From: Ceratorhiza oryzae-sativae
Taxonomy: Eukaryota > Basidiomycota > Agaricomycetes > Cantharellales > Ceratobasidiaceae
Assembly: GCA_030998015.1 (NCBI GenBank)
Contig: JARWMV010000015.1
Coordinates: 1-64,000, forward strand
Length of the DNA: 64,000 bases
Reading direction: 5' to 3'
Position numbers and translations under genes: made by a program. A model generated the notes under the pieces. The model was given only the letters and a program-made list of their open reading frames with translations. It did not search any database and was not told where the DNA came from. This document shows positions 46,263 to 57,750 of the stretch, one piece after another (positions within the stretch are counted from its first letter, which is position 1; each line of letters begins with the position of its first letter).

Positions 46263-47978
46263 CTAAGAAACATCGTGTCTGTTTCCATCAGGCCCAAATA
46301 TGAAAGGAGATACATGCTCGATCGAGGAATATTCTGTTGCCAGGTTGGTCACGTGTAGCTTAAGCATGCCAAGCTCAAGCTTATTATCATCACCGACCGC
46401 AAAAGAGAAGGAAACGCCCCTCCTGTGCCACATCCAATCATCAGGGAACTTCCTCAATGTAGTGGTGCAACAGCATGATTCTTTCCAGTGGTATCGTTCC
46501 AAAGATATAAATTGAACCTTTTTCCGCGCATAGACCGAGAAAGCATTCACTCTCTCACGCAAGGAGGTTTCTCGTGGCTAAGACACAATCGTACTTAGCT
46601 CAACTACGAAGGTAGAGAACTAAGGAAGGAGAGAGGGGGTTCCCGCGAACTCGCGCATGATGTCAGAGGGGATAGGTAACAAACACAAATATGCGCATAC
46701 ATACACGCATATGATTATAAACTCAACACACTCCACTTACCAATTGGCTGCTGGTTCACATCAAAATAGAAGAGGTATGGAAACGAGTAGTAGGGTAAAT
46801 CATTCAACAATTAAATGCCATACAGTTCATCCGACTTTGCAACAATGTTGACAACCCCTGACTAATTCAACCCCCGTCCGACCGGGCCAAGCCGTAGCAT
46901 CATATCAGGTTCAACCCGCCTAAACTCGAGCTCGATCGAATCACCGAGTGAGCTTTCTGGATTATTGTCCAAATGCCACATCCACAATGCTGATGCCCGG
47001 AGAACCGTCATAATGTCGTTGACTGCCAGAGGCACGGTATGGGGTAACTTGTTGACACCATACCGATCGATGAGCGAACGCCGGATTTCGAATGACACAC
47101 GATCCGGCATTCCTTGTTGTTTGAGTTCAACGATAACACTCGCTCCGCTGCTGCTGCATGGCTGGATGAAAAGTTGGTCTAGCTAGTGGTGAGCGCCCTG
47201 TGCCAGTTTTCGTCGACCGACAGTTTCTCGAGCAGTTCCCTCGTGAAATTAACATTCAGATGGTGGCTGGTCCCGCAGTGAGTCTGAAATCCATAGCAAA
47301 TTTCGGGTGAAGTGAAATGTTTCGAGTCGTCATCCCAAGTCATTTAAGGGTGGGCTGGGCGAGATAGCGTAACTCGCGTAGGCCCTAGAAACGAGTGCTG
47401 GTTAGATTGGCTGTATCCGTGCTGAATATATTGAACTTGGCACCCGGAGTGATGCTTTGAGCAGCTCACGCGCTCAAAATGGATTTGTTATCGTTTGTCG
47501 TGACCAAGATCAACGTGCGGTGCCCACCGGGTACCCTCGAGTTGAAAATCACTCGATCTTTGTGAAAGCCTTCGCACCGTGGGTGTTTGCTTACCAGAGT
47601 AATCAGATTAGTTATTTTCCATATAAGTTACTAATTGAGATACACCCCTGAAGGGTAGGTAATCTCTGAATACATGGTTCTATCCGCTCCGCTCTCGATC
47701 ACGTTTGTTATCAACTCAGTCGTAAAATCACCAGCCTTATCCGTTTCATAGGCTAGCTCGTCTACTGCACACGCCGAGAGTAGCACATGCGACCGAAGTT
47801 CTTTATGTAGCGACCGCACATTCACCTGCATGATGCGATGCTTTCACTCATCGATTATGTCCTCGTCAACATCATTCGGTATCGACGCTAAACCTGTCGG
47901 AATGAAATAACGCCCAAAACGAGCTCCGGCTGCTGGTAGGCGCGTGCCGCTCGCCGAATAACAGCAATCGAGTACTGT
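46263..47978 (-). pseudogene. truncated caspase-domain paralogue, catalytic His part missing
   Basis: Pieces in order on the minus strand: TVLDCCYSASGTR near 47978 (catalytic Cys present); RSLHKELRSHVLLSACAVDE at about 47800; PDRVSFEIRRSLIDRYGVNK at about 47100; PYLFYFDVNQQPI near 46750; and KLELGMLKLHV near 46380. Each has a counterpart in the intact gene at 43419-46115. The N-terminal half with the catalytic His is not found upstream; inverted-repeat sequence begins there instead. Several stops and frame changes. Not functional. Confidence 0.75.
46574..46735. repeat. left arm of a 1.8 kb inverted repeat
   Basis: It starts GTGGCTAAGACACAATCG, reverse complement of the end at 48347. The pairing runs for about 150 bp and lies in what should be an intron of the caspase pseudogene. 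Confidence 0.7.
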
Positions 47979-48074
47979 ACCGTTCCTAATTATACGAACA
48001 CGGCACTAGCACCGCGCGACAAAAATTAGGGATTTTGATTGCTGTTTTTAGTTGATGATGATGCTGTGTCACAA

Positions 48075-48347
48075 GCAGTGTTGAATTTACAATCATATGC
48101 GTGTATGTATGCGCGTATTTGTATTTGTTTCTTTTCCCCCTCCCTGATATCATGCGCGAGTTTGCGGAACCCCCCTTCTCTTCCTTTAGTTCTCTACCTT
48201 CGTAGTTGAGCTAAGGTATTGTAATTTATTTCCTTTCTTATGTATTCTATTCTCACTGTACCTCGTAGTATGATTCTATCTTAGGTACAGTAAATGCACA
48301 GTTCTCTTCCTTCGTAGTTGAGCTAAGTACGATTGTATCTTAGCCAC
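48075..48347. repeat. right arm of a 1.8 kb inverted repeat, with internal duplication
   Basis: It ends CGATTGTATCTTAGCCAC, pairing with 46574. The motif CTTCGTAGTTGAGCTAAG occurs twice (about 48201 and 48311), so this arm carries an extra duplicated section of roughly 100 bp. Confidence 0.7.
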
Positions 48348-48972
48348 CGAAACCACCCTATGTGAGAAGCAGGCCAGTCCCTAACCACGAAGGTAAAACG
48401 TGACGCACAAACGCGGAAATCTAACCACAACCATGCGCCTGCATGTCGTGACTTGTGGATCCGAAAGTACCGAGCCATTTTTCGTTTCAGGTTTTCATCA
48501 GCTGGATACTCGCGCTTTACCGGTTGAACTAACACGAGGTCAGTGACTGGATTTAGTTCAGCGTTAGTTGACTCACGTAAAATGAGGGTGGAATTATCAC
48601 TCACAATCAGGATAGATCGTTTGCTTCTTGGATATGAGCTCGCCGTAGAGGAGTCGTCACGAACTCGGGTCAAGGCTGCTGCTGTCATACATGTGAAACG
48701 ATAAGTGTCAGAGCTGATCGGGGGAGATTAGCACTTATATGTAAATAGCTGAGTGTTGCAAATATACATACCCGATAGCAGCATGCGGCGGTGTCAACAG
48801 TGTCATATTTTAACGTCAGTTTGGCGCCAGACAGCGGATTGGTTTCGGTCAGCCACATACCCCACGAGGCCCATGTAGGGGCGTGACTGGGATTCGACTG
48901 GATGTCATGCGGCGGCCGGCTTGGCAGAAGAATGACGGCAAAACAAATGGCAGGGGGGCTATGTAATCTCAA
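48323..48972 (-). CDS. unidentified protein, probably 3'-truncated
   Basis: Two exons can be joined: about 48972-48770 and about 48708-48323 (donor after CCYR, acceptor before SDTYRFTC). The joined text includes TWASWGMWLTETNPLSGAKL and SILIVSDNSTLILRES. The predicted last residues come from the inverted-repeat arm ending at 48347, so the natural C-terminus is probably lost. No signal peptide, membrane span or known motif recognised. The start codon is uncertain. Confidence 0.4.
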
Positions 48973-49131
48973 CGCCAGTCTGCTGCCTCTCTGATAGTTC
49001 TATGTCGGCTCAGAGCTGGCTGTTGGGTGGACGTATGCGATTACATCAGCTTGGGAGCTACAAATTGTATACCCAGCTCTTTCTTCTGTGGAGTTGGACA
49101 CACTAGGATGCGAGTACTAATAGCTTGTCAT

Positions 49132-51109
49132 TTAAAATCCGCACAGATCGTCATAAGTGTCATCTACATCGTCACCCTCAGCGTCACTTTCCACCCCATC
49201 CTCGTCTTCCACGCCCTCTTCCTCTCTACCCTCTTCCTCTTCCTCTTCCCCTTCCCCTTCCTCATCTCCGTCCTCCTCTACAGCCACATCCTCCTCTAAT
49301 CCATCGTCTTCATCTTCGCCCTCAGCGTCGTTTTCTCCGTTCTCATTGCCGTCGTTGTGTGCATCCTCTACATTTGGAACTACCGCTGGATGTTTTTGAG
49401 TCTGTTGTAGTGTTAACTAACAAGAAATATACATACCTCGCACATTAATGGCATTTTGTAGACAGTGTCCCACCCCACCTCCAATATAACGCATCATCAT
49501 ATCACCATCAACAAATCTAGTAGGCGAGTGGGTTGGCAAGCTATGAAAATGAAGTTATGTGTACATACCGGTTGACATAGTACCCATTCCAGTCGCCAAA
49601 GTCATGGTTGTCGTACGCAATCGAGTTGTTCAAGTTTAAAAGGCCTTTTGTCGTGTTGCTCGAGAAATCGGGGATCAGGTGCGTGGCGCGCAGGATGTTT
49701 GCAGGGTCAATGAAATCAAATGAGTCTAAGATATCGTCGTTTGTGCTGCAAGCCACATAGGTCAATCGGTCAAGCCGCTTATAGTCCCATCCATCGGGCT
49801 GTGTCGTCATAGTAGAGCCATCGGACATCGACAAAGTCCATCCGTTCAGGTAGGTGACCCCCGTGCACAACTTTGGCATAAATGAAGGGGTGAGTGTTGC
49901 CCTCGTTGCCAATTTTGGCTGGCAACATAATAAAGCGGTGTGATGTTCCAGCGTTGAGAACGTCCTGCTGTCGTAGAACGTCGTAGGATGTGTAGTTAAT
50001 GCGGAGATTTTTGTGGCGGTATATCCGTCCCTGGTGGAAACTGAGCTGAGCAAGTTCCGATTCGCTGAAGGCCGTACCATCGGGGACACCTTGAATTCAG
50101 GCAAGGAGATGTCGCTTCAGCTGTGGATAAAAAAACTGATATAAATGAGATTGGTTATTTGGAAATAACAACTGTAAGCTTACCTTTACTGCGCTGTCTT
50201 GTGCTTGGTTGGCCACCCACATCAAAAATTGAGGTATCAGGTCTTCCGAACAATCTTTTTTGCCCATGTAATATGACTGAGCCTCGGTTAACGAGTCGAT
50301 ACCTGCAATGTCAATACAAGGCCCTGGCGCCTGAAGAGACTGTTTCGGCTCTTTGTCCATCCTTTGCAGCTTATCCATAATTTCGTTGATATCTGTCATC
50401 TCCTCAATAGCGTCGCGCTTGTTTGTTCGCAGGTACTGCCCCTTGTACTTTCGATTCTGGAGCTCCCCCTAACATTGCCTCTGTTTCAGTACCAAACTAC
50501 TGGCAAATTTTAAGAAAAAGACTCCTATTTGCGTTGAATACGAATCGGATGTACCATACTCCTCGATGTGCCAAGGAAAATCACCAAAGGAATGCATTTT
50601 GTATGTATTCAAGTTTAATGTGACAATACGCCGTCCGTCGCTGTTCGGGTCCTGCTGTTTCAAAGCCTTGTTCGTGTGATTTGATGAAGCAGGTGTAGGT
50701 CGCAACATCGATTTCGCTTTACTAGCCTCTGACTGCTTCTTTCGGCGTGCATATTCCTTCGGAGTCTCGTGTATATTCATCCCCTCGGTGAGCTTGACAA
50801 AGTTTCAAAGCGCGGTTCCAAGTTTGGTAGTGATCAACTTGAAGATCTTCAGTGTGTCGGTTGTGTGCAGTTGCAATTTGGCAAGTCCGTGCCAATTGGC
50901 AAACAAAAAGAGGAGGGCCTGTGCTGGTTCATCACAGGTTTCAGGTAGTAAACCCTTAAATACAGGCATGCAGCACTGGAACGGTATGTTAGAAAGTGCC
51001 TCAAATGCATATTGAACAATGTATTTACTTGGAGGATATCTTTGAAGTCTCGTGCAGCAATGCGACCAAGATCTGCAACGTCTTCAGCAAACATTTGGAT
51101 GCTACCTGT
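49132..51109 (-). pseudogene. Plavaka-like (KDZ superfamily) transposase, C-terminal remnant
   Basis: Minus-strand pieces: FAEDVADLGRIAARDFKDIL, VFKGLLPE...WHGLAKLQLHT, the MHSFGDFPWHIEEYGTSD and SYSTQIG block, NRKYKGQYLRTNKRDAI, FHQGRIYRHKNLRINYTSYD, HPFIYAKVV, DFIDPANILRATHLIPDF, WNGYYVNRY, then RYIGGGVGH and a long Asp/Glu-rich tail ending at 49132. This order is that of the C-terminal region of Plavaka-type transposases. One TGA stands where relatives have Arg, and one frameshift occurs near 49795. The 5' side is cut by the Ty3 LTR at 51110. Confidence 0.75.
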
Positions 51110-51627
51110 GTCATGGCCTAGACCATGATGTGGATTTTATTATAATTTTCCTATATTTTATACATCCCCCTTTCTCACATGTTTGGACAAGTCCCGTTTA
51201 ATCAGATATATGCATAGAATTACTTACATGATCATGTGACCTTGTTGTTGTTTATGTTCTGTTTGTACCTTCTGGAATATTCTGTTACATGGCACCATTC
51301 TTACATCATACAATAGTTGTCTCGCACCATATGTGTATTTGATATAGCTTGTTGTATGAATATATAAGGGAGAGTCTGAGAGCCTTAAGCCTCAGAACTT
51401 GACCTCCTGTCATATCCCCTCTACTACCTGTGTGACTTATAGTCCATAGTCCCTGCCCAGTCCTCTTAAGGACAAGTGCACATACTTCCACATCCTTGTG
51501 GTCTTATCGCACCCTCACTGTGTGTCCTACCTTAGATGTCGTCAGTACAGCCTCCAGCATTGCTGCCCATAGGCTTGTCATCACCACTTAGGTGTTTGAC
51601 ATTACCCTTCAGGTCGTAGCTCTGACA
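51110..51627 (+). repeat. 5' LTR of the plus-strand Ty3 element
   Basis: 518 bp, TGTCATGG...CTCTGACA. It contains TATATAAGG near 51361, the likely transcription start region. Same length as the 3' LTR after removal of the nested insert. Confidence 0.9.
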
Positions 51628-51967
51628 TTAGGTTGAGTTCTTCCTTATCACTCAGGATTGAGACGTACCCCTGTACTAGCCTACTGTGAAACGGAGAAAG
51701 GCTTGGACCACATAATAATCAAAAGCAGAAAGAGACTATCCAGTAACAGGTGTCTACAAGGCAGACAGTACCTATCGCCCAACCCTAGGACTCTTGTCCA
51801 TCACCACACGTGTTGCAGACAGCAATCTACCCACTTGCAAAAAAGATGCTCTATATCACACCTGTCAAAGGCTTGTTGATTAGTTGTAGTCATTGTCCAA
51901 CACTAGGTAGCAGAGCAGCCACAGTGTTTGAGAGTGAAAATCCTGGCTTCAAGAGCACCTACCATAT

Positions 51968-53314
51968 TTGTCTATCCCACTCCCTTTTTTAGCAATGTCT
52001 GCACCAAACCCCACCCCTGCCTGGATCCAGTTCAATGCCACCCAGATTCAAGTACCCACCAATCCAGCCAATCTAATAGCATTTACCCACAGAATCAAAG
52101 ACATGCTGATCACTATCAATAACAATCTTGCAGTATTCATCAATCAACAGTCAGCCAAACTTTCCACTATCAATACCACCCTCCAGAACCATGATACAGG
52201 CGTATCTAACCTTGAAACAAATGTAGTCGCGCTTCAGGCTGCAGTCCAGGCACCTGGTACAAGTACCTTGGTTGCACATACTCGAGCACCCAAGCTATCT
52301 GCACCTGCCAAATTTGATGGTTTGGATAAAAACAAGGCAGTATCCTTCAGGGTTGCAGTGGCCCATTATTTGCAGACTTCCTATCCCTCTGCGACTGCTG
52401 ATGAGCAGATTGCCTACATCATTTCCTGCCTGGATAGCAAAGCCCACGAGTGGCCAGAACCCTATTTGGAAGACAATGTTATTAATGGCAATCTGCTCAC
52501 TTGGCTTCATAATGTCAATGATTTCTGGACCCAATTTAACACTCACTGGAATGTCGCCAACAAGACCAAAAATTTCAGGGCAAAATTCAAATTGCTCAAA
52601 CAAAAGAATTCAGTCCAAGAATACTTCAAGGACTTCCAGACATATTCCCAGGGTCTCAGCTACAATGACACTTCTCTTCGCAATCACTTCTACAATGGTC
52701 TCACAGTCAAAATCAAGGAATTCCTTGTGGCCCAAGATTACAACCACATGGCTGCCAATGTCACTTTGCAAACTCTTGCAGACAAGGCACTCAGAATTGA
52801 TCAGTGTATTGAGTCGTTCCAGGCCCAAAACCCATCCTCCAAGTCCTCTTCCTCTTCCAATGTGGCCAGCACCTCCACCAAAGCTTCCACCTTGATGTCA
52901 GCAGCTCCTCCCAAAGGCCCAGCCAGGGAAAAGATGTCTGTTGGGGAAAAGGTGTACACGCTTGGTCCAGATGGTAAGGCTCGCAAAGGAACAATTTCAG
53001 CTATAAACCACAATGCCAAAGGGCAGTTGATTCCCATGATCAAATGGAATGACAGATCTTCCAAAGAAACTACATTTAAACAGATCCAAAAAGATTCACA
53101 TCCAATCATTGTTGCTCCCTCGGCTCCTACCCTGGCTAAAGGTTCTGGTCCTGTACCCATGGATTTAGATTCAGCCAGGAAAGGAAAAAAGCCTGTTATA
53201 TGCACCACTTGTGGTGGTTGTGGCCATTATTCCAGCACTTGTCCCTCCAAACCCTATTCTGGGCAAGCTGCTTCCCTTTCTTCTGGTGATGAGTCAGAAA
53301 ATGAGGACACTTGA
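51968..53314 (+). CDS. Ty3 Gag polyprotein
   Basis: 448 codons, uninterrupted. An N-terminal helical region is followed by the retrotransposon Gag core (residues about 110-260: KAHEWPEPYL, FWTQFNTHW, YFKDFQTYSQGLSYND). A Ser/Thr-rich linker follows, then a chromodomain-free tail with one zinc knuckle CTTCGGCGHYSSTC (C-x2-C-x4-H-x4-C) at about residue 418. It ends in an acidic stretch. Gag packages the element RNA. It is the only uninterrupted frame of the element. Upstream there is a 340 nt leader after the LTR. Confidence 0.85.
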   Translation: MSIPLPFLAMSAPNPTPAWIQFNATQIQVPTNPANLIAFTHRIKDMLITINNNLAVFINQQSAKLSTINTTLQNHDTGVSNLETNVVALQAAVQAPGTSTLVAHTRAPKLSAPAKFDGLDKNKAVSFRVAVAHYLQTSYPSATADEQIAYIISCLDSKAHEWPEPYLEDNVINGNLLTWLHNVNDFWTQFNTHWNVANKTKNFRAKFKLLKQKNSVQEYFKDFQTYSQGLSYNDTSLRNHFYNGLTVKIKEFLVAQDYNHMAANVTLQTLADKALRIDQCIESFQAQNPSSKSSSSSNVASTSTKASTLMSAAPPKGPAREKMSVGEKVYTLGPDGKARKGTISAINHNAKGQLIPMIKWNDRSSKETTFKQIQKDSHPIIVAPSAPTLAKGSGPVPMDLDSARKGKKPVICTTCGGCGHYSSTCPSKPYSGQAASLSSGDESENEDT

Positions 53315-56300
53315 ACATTGACAGAGCAAATGTATCAAGCAAAACCAGTACAGACTTTGAAATATATGCTGTAGACAACATGTCCCCTTTAAATATATAT
53401 TTTGTTGCATCTCAAGTCCCATCCACTCCAGAAAATAAAAGCATCAACCATATGCAAACCATGCACAGTTGGGCAATGATTGACTCAGGTGCATCCTCAT
53501 GCTTTATACACCCACACCTAGTCAAACAATATTGAATACCCACTTACAAAAAGAAAAATCCAAAAAAATTAAAAGTTATTGATGGTTGTGAAATCTCTTC
53601 TGGTATTGTTGATACAGAATGTGTTTTTATTTTAGAAATAGGTAGTCATAAAGAACAATTGGTTTGTAATGTAGCAGACATAGGTAGACACACTTTAGTA
53701 CTAGGAATGTCATGGCTCAAATTACATAATCCAAATATTGACTGGCCAAGTAAATGTGTTACCTTTGACTCAAACTTTTGTATAAAAAATTGTGTTCCTG
53801 CTTCTAATGTAGTTCTTGGCAATGTTGGTGGTGTCTTTGACCCATTTGACAAAAACCTAGGAGGTGTCAAGGCTTACCAACCTCTTGAAGGCATCCCTAG
53901 GGACCCTGGAGGTGTTGTGGTGTCAAAACCACTTGAAGGCATCCCAGAGGAACTCCGAGACTATGTGGACATATTTTCTGAGGACAAAGTGATGGAGTTA
54001 CCTCCTCACCGTCCATATGACCTTGAGATAGTCCTCAAGGATCAAAATGCACCAGTAAAAGGACCAGTATACCCCCTTCGCCCTTTGGATGACAAGGAAT
54101 TAAGGAGAATACTCAATGAGCAGTTGGATAAAGGGTTGATCAGGCCCTCCAAATCACAATACAGCTCTCCAGTAATCTTTGTTCCTAAAAAGAATGGCAA
54201 AAGAAGGATGTGTGTCGATTATCGTTCACTTAATTCCAACACAGTACGAAACATGTATCCCATACCTCTCATTTCCACCTTGGTAGAGAACTTGAGAGGA
54301 GCACATGTATTCACAACTCTGGCCCTTAAATCTGGCTATAATCTGGTCAGAATTAAAGAAGGAGATGAATGGAAAACAGTGATTAAAATGAAATACAGTC
54401 TATTCGAATACTTGGCCATGCCTTTTGGTCTTTGTAATGCTCCAGCTGCATTCCAGAACTTCATGAATGAGATCTTCAGGGATTTACTAGATGTGTCAGT
54501 TATAGTATACCTTGACAACATACTTATATTTTCCAAAAACCCTGAGGATCACACGAAGCACATTCAAGAGGTGTTATCCCAACTTAGGAAACACCAGCTA
54601 TATTGCAACCTGGAAAAATGTGTCTTCAACACTTCTGAAGTGGAATACTTAGGTGTAATTGCCAACAGCAAAGGAGTCAAAAAAGACCCTAAAAAGGTCA
54701 CGGAAGCAGTTAATTGGGAAACACCATGTACTGTAAAGGAAGTGCAGGAAGCACTAGGGTTTTTCAACTACTATCACCACTTCATAGAGGACTTTGCAGG
54801 ATGAGCTTGGCCTATGTACCAGCTCTTGCATAAAGATGTCCCTTGGTGATGGGGTAAGAATGAGGAAGCATCTTTCCAAATTCTGAAAAAAGCACTAGTC
54901 GAATCTCCTGTCTTAATCCAACCAGATGTCACAAAGGAATTTATACTGGAATGTGATGCATCCAACTTTGCCACTGGAGCTATTCTTAACCAGTATGGCA
55001 AAGATGGTAAATTACATCCAGTAGCCTTCTATTCTAAAACTCTATCACCAGCCGAACAAAACTATGATATACATGATAAAGAATTACTGGCTATGATACA
55101 AGCATTCAAAGAATGGTGTCACTTGCTTGAAGGATCTGAAATCCCTGTCTTGGTACTCTCAGACCACAAAAATCTAGAGTTCTTCCAGACAAAAAGGGAC
55201 TTAAACTGGAGACAAGCAAGGTGGATGGGCTTCCTGGCCAACTACAATTACAGAATCAAGTACAGAAAAGGGGCACAGAATGGAAAAGTTGATATACTAT
55301 CTTGATGAGAGTCACTTTGGAGAGAGGCAGCTAAAGAGGGGGGTGAAACCCTGCCACTTATCAGCCCCAAGCTTTTCATTTCAGCAATTCTCACCAACCA
55401 TTCCCTCAATGATCTAATCAGGGATGCATTACCAGATGATAAGACCATATCAAAGATTCTAAAGTCCCTCAAGGAGAACATTCCAGTTAAAGGCTGGCGT
55501 CTAGAAGATGACTTGTTGTACTACCATGACTGCATATATGTACCAAACGAGTCAGAAATCAGACGAGCAGTCATAGAAAGCTGGCATGACAATCCTGCAG
55601 CAGGGCATCCAGGGCATTTCAGGACACTAGATCTCCTATCTTGAGATTACTATTGGTCTGGAATGAAGAAATCTGTTGTTAATTATATTCAGGCATGCGA
55701 CTCATGTATCTGGAACAAACACTCAAATCAAGCCCCTCCTGGTCTCCTACAACCCATAGACTTACCAAATAAACCATGGGAGGAAATCACCTATGACTTG
55801 ATCACTGGATTACCAATGTCAGAAGGATACAATGCAATACTCACAGTGGTGGACTGATTATCAAAAATGGTACACTTTATCCCCACACACTTGGGAGCCA
55901 CTGCAGTAGATGTTGCAAATCTATTTGTAAACGTTGTCTGGAAACTACATGGATTACCCTGGAAAACCATATCTGACCGAGGCCCTAACTTCAATGCCAA
56001 ATTCCTTTGCCAACTGTACAAACACCTAAACATTGAACTGCATTACTCTACAGCATACAGACCACAGGTTGACAGGCAAAGCAAAAGACTAAACCAATTC
56101 ATCAAAATATATCTTCCTCACTACATAAATCATAGACAGACAGATTGGGTAGCAGCATTGCCTATGGCAGAATTTGCATATAATAATGGGAAGCACTCAG
56201 GATCAAACTACTCGCTGTTCTTTGCCTGCTATGGTTACAACCCAGATTTCACTGTGGGTAATACCAAAGAAAGCCAGGTACCTGCTGCCAATCAATACGC

Positions 56301-56814
56301 TGAACACCTCAAAGAAATCCAAGAAGAGGCCAAGGCTGCTCTAATGATTGCCAATCAAACATACTCCAAATATTATAATCAGAAGCATTGTGAAGCACCC
56401 AAGATTGAAGTTGGATCAAAGGTTTTCCTAGACGGCTCAAATATCAAAACCATACGCCCTTCTAAGAAATTGGATAACAGGTGTTTTGGACCATACAAAA
56501 TACTGGAACAAATTGGAAAACACACTTTCAAACTGGAATTACCCAAATCCATGAAGGTTCATCTGGTATTCCACACTTCACTCCTGTTCCCAAAACCAGT
56601 AGATGACTATAACCAGCAACCTGTACCTGTTCCACTGGTGGTCACTCCTGATGGTGAAGAAGAATTTGAAGTTGAAGAAATCTTGGACTCTCAAAAGGTT
56701 GGAAGGAGATTGGAGTATTATGTCAAGTGGAAAGGCTATGGACCAGAAGAAAACCTATGGTTACCCAAAGCCAAACTCAAGAATGCCCCTGAACGAGTAA
56801 AGGAATCCCACTGA
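53311..56814 (+). pseudogene. Ty3 Pol polyprotein (protease, RT, RNase H, integrase, chromodomain), inactivated
   Basis: Protease: WAMIDSGASS near 53470. RT: 53659-54804, with PSKSQYSSPVIFVPKKNGK and the active-site box VYLDN where YLDD is expected, and TLALKSGYN where the first Asp (LDL) is expected. RNase H near 54950-55300 (ECDASNFATGA, DHKNLEFF). Integrase: HPGHFRT, then TVVD, TISDRGPNF, and RQSKRLNQ where the family has SERxNQ, so the catalytic Glu is Lys. Chromodomain EVEEILDSQ...YYVKWKGYGPEENLW near 56670-56760. TGA stops at about 53533, 54802, 54848, 55303, 55642 and 55855, most of them at positions where relatives have Arg. Confidence 0.9.
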
Positions 56815-56852
56815 CTCCATCCCAATGCACTCAGACCTTGATGGGGGGGAAG

Positions 56853-57750
56853 TGTCATGGCCTAGACCATGATGTGGATTTTATTATAATTTTCCTATAT
56901 TTTATACATCTCTCTTTCTCATATTTTTGGACAAGTCCCGTTTAATCAGATATATGCATAGAATTACTTACATGATCATGTGACCTTGTTGTTGTTTACA
57001 TTCTGTTTGTACCTTCTGGAATATTCTGTTATGTGGCACCATTCTTACATCGTACAATAGTTGTCTCACACCATATGTGTATTTGATATAGCTCATCATA
57101 TGAATATATAAGGGAGAGTCTGAGAGCCTTAAGCCTCAGAACTCAACCTCCTGTCATATCCCTTCTACTACCTGTGTGACTTTTAGTCCATAGTCCCTGC
57201 CCAGTCCTCTTAAGGACAAGTGCACATACTTCCACATCCTTTTGTCTTATTGCACCCTCACTGTGTGTCCTACCTTAGGCATCATCAGTACAGCCTCCAG
57301 CATCGCTGCCCATATGTCGATGACAACAAGTCAGGCAACAAGGAAAATAGTAAGAAAGAAAGAACTTGTATTCAATGAGAGGTCAAGTTCTTGAGGAGTC
57401 CTCTGCAAACTTGACCTGGTTTATATACATGGTATGAGCCACATCATAACAAACAAGTCCGTACAGTGAGTCATGACTGATAAGAGATAGAAGTGATAGA
57501 AGTGACTGTGGAACTGCAGAATTTCACATCAGAGTTGAAATACATCTTGTTTTATTGGTCTGGAACATCCCCTGAATCACATGACACAGATATACCATAA
57601 AAGGCAAGTATGTTTTGAAAATGATCTCATAAAATGTAATAAATCAAGAAAATATTATAAAGTGGATATATGCATGTCAGTTTGTGACACCATAGGCTTG
57701 TCATCACCACTTAGGTGTTTGACATTACCCTTCAGGTCGTAGCTCTGACA
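56853..57750 (+). repeat. 3' LTR of the Ty3 element, split by a nested LTR
   Basis: 898 bp in total; without the 375 bp nested LTR and its 5 bp target duplication it is 518 bp, equal to the 5' LTR. Confidence 0.9.
57315..57689 (-). mobile_element. nested solo LTR with 5 bp TSD
   Basis: 375 bp, related to the LTR at 39020-39381. It is flanked by CCATA at 57310-57314 and 57690-57694, which is one CCATA in the uninterrupted 5' LTR. So it inserted into the 3' LTR and lost its body by LTR-LTR recombination. Confidence 0.9.

Larger units (their letters stand above)
51110..57750 (+). mobile_element. full-length but dead Ty3/gypsy chromovirus
   Basis: LTRs at 51110-51627 and 56853-57750, a polypurine tract just before 56853 (GATGGGGGGGAAG), intact gag and interrupted pol, with a chromodomain at the end of integrase. 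The flanks ACCTG (51105-51109) and AGAAA (57751-57755) do not match, so the ends are not a simple insertion pair. It interrupts the Plavaka-like transposase relic on its left. Confidence 0.9.

Noticed and set aside
49157..49399. Plus-strand Ser/Pro-rich open frame of 80 codons
   Set aside because: It is the opposite strand of the Asp/Glu-rich tail of the Plavaka-like transposase relic.
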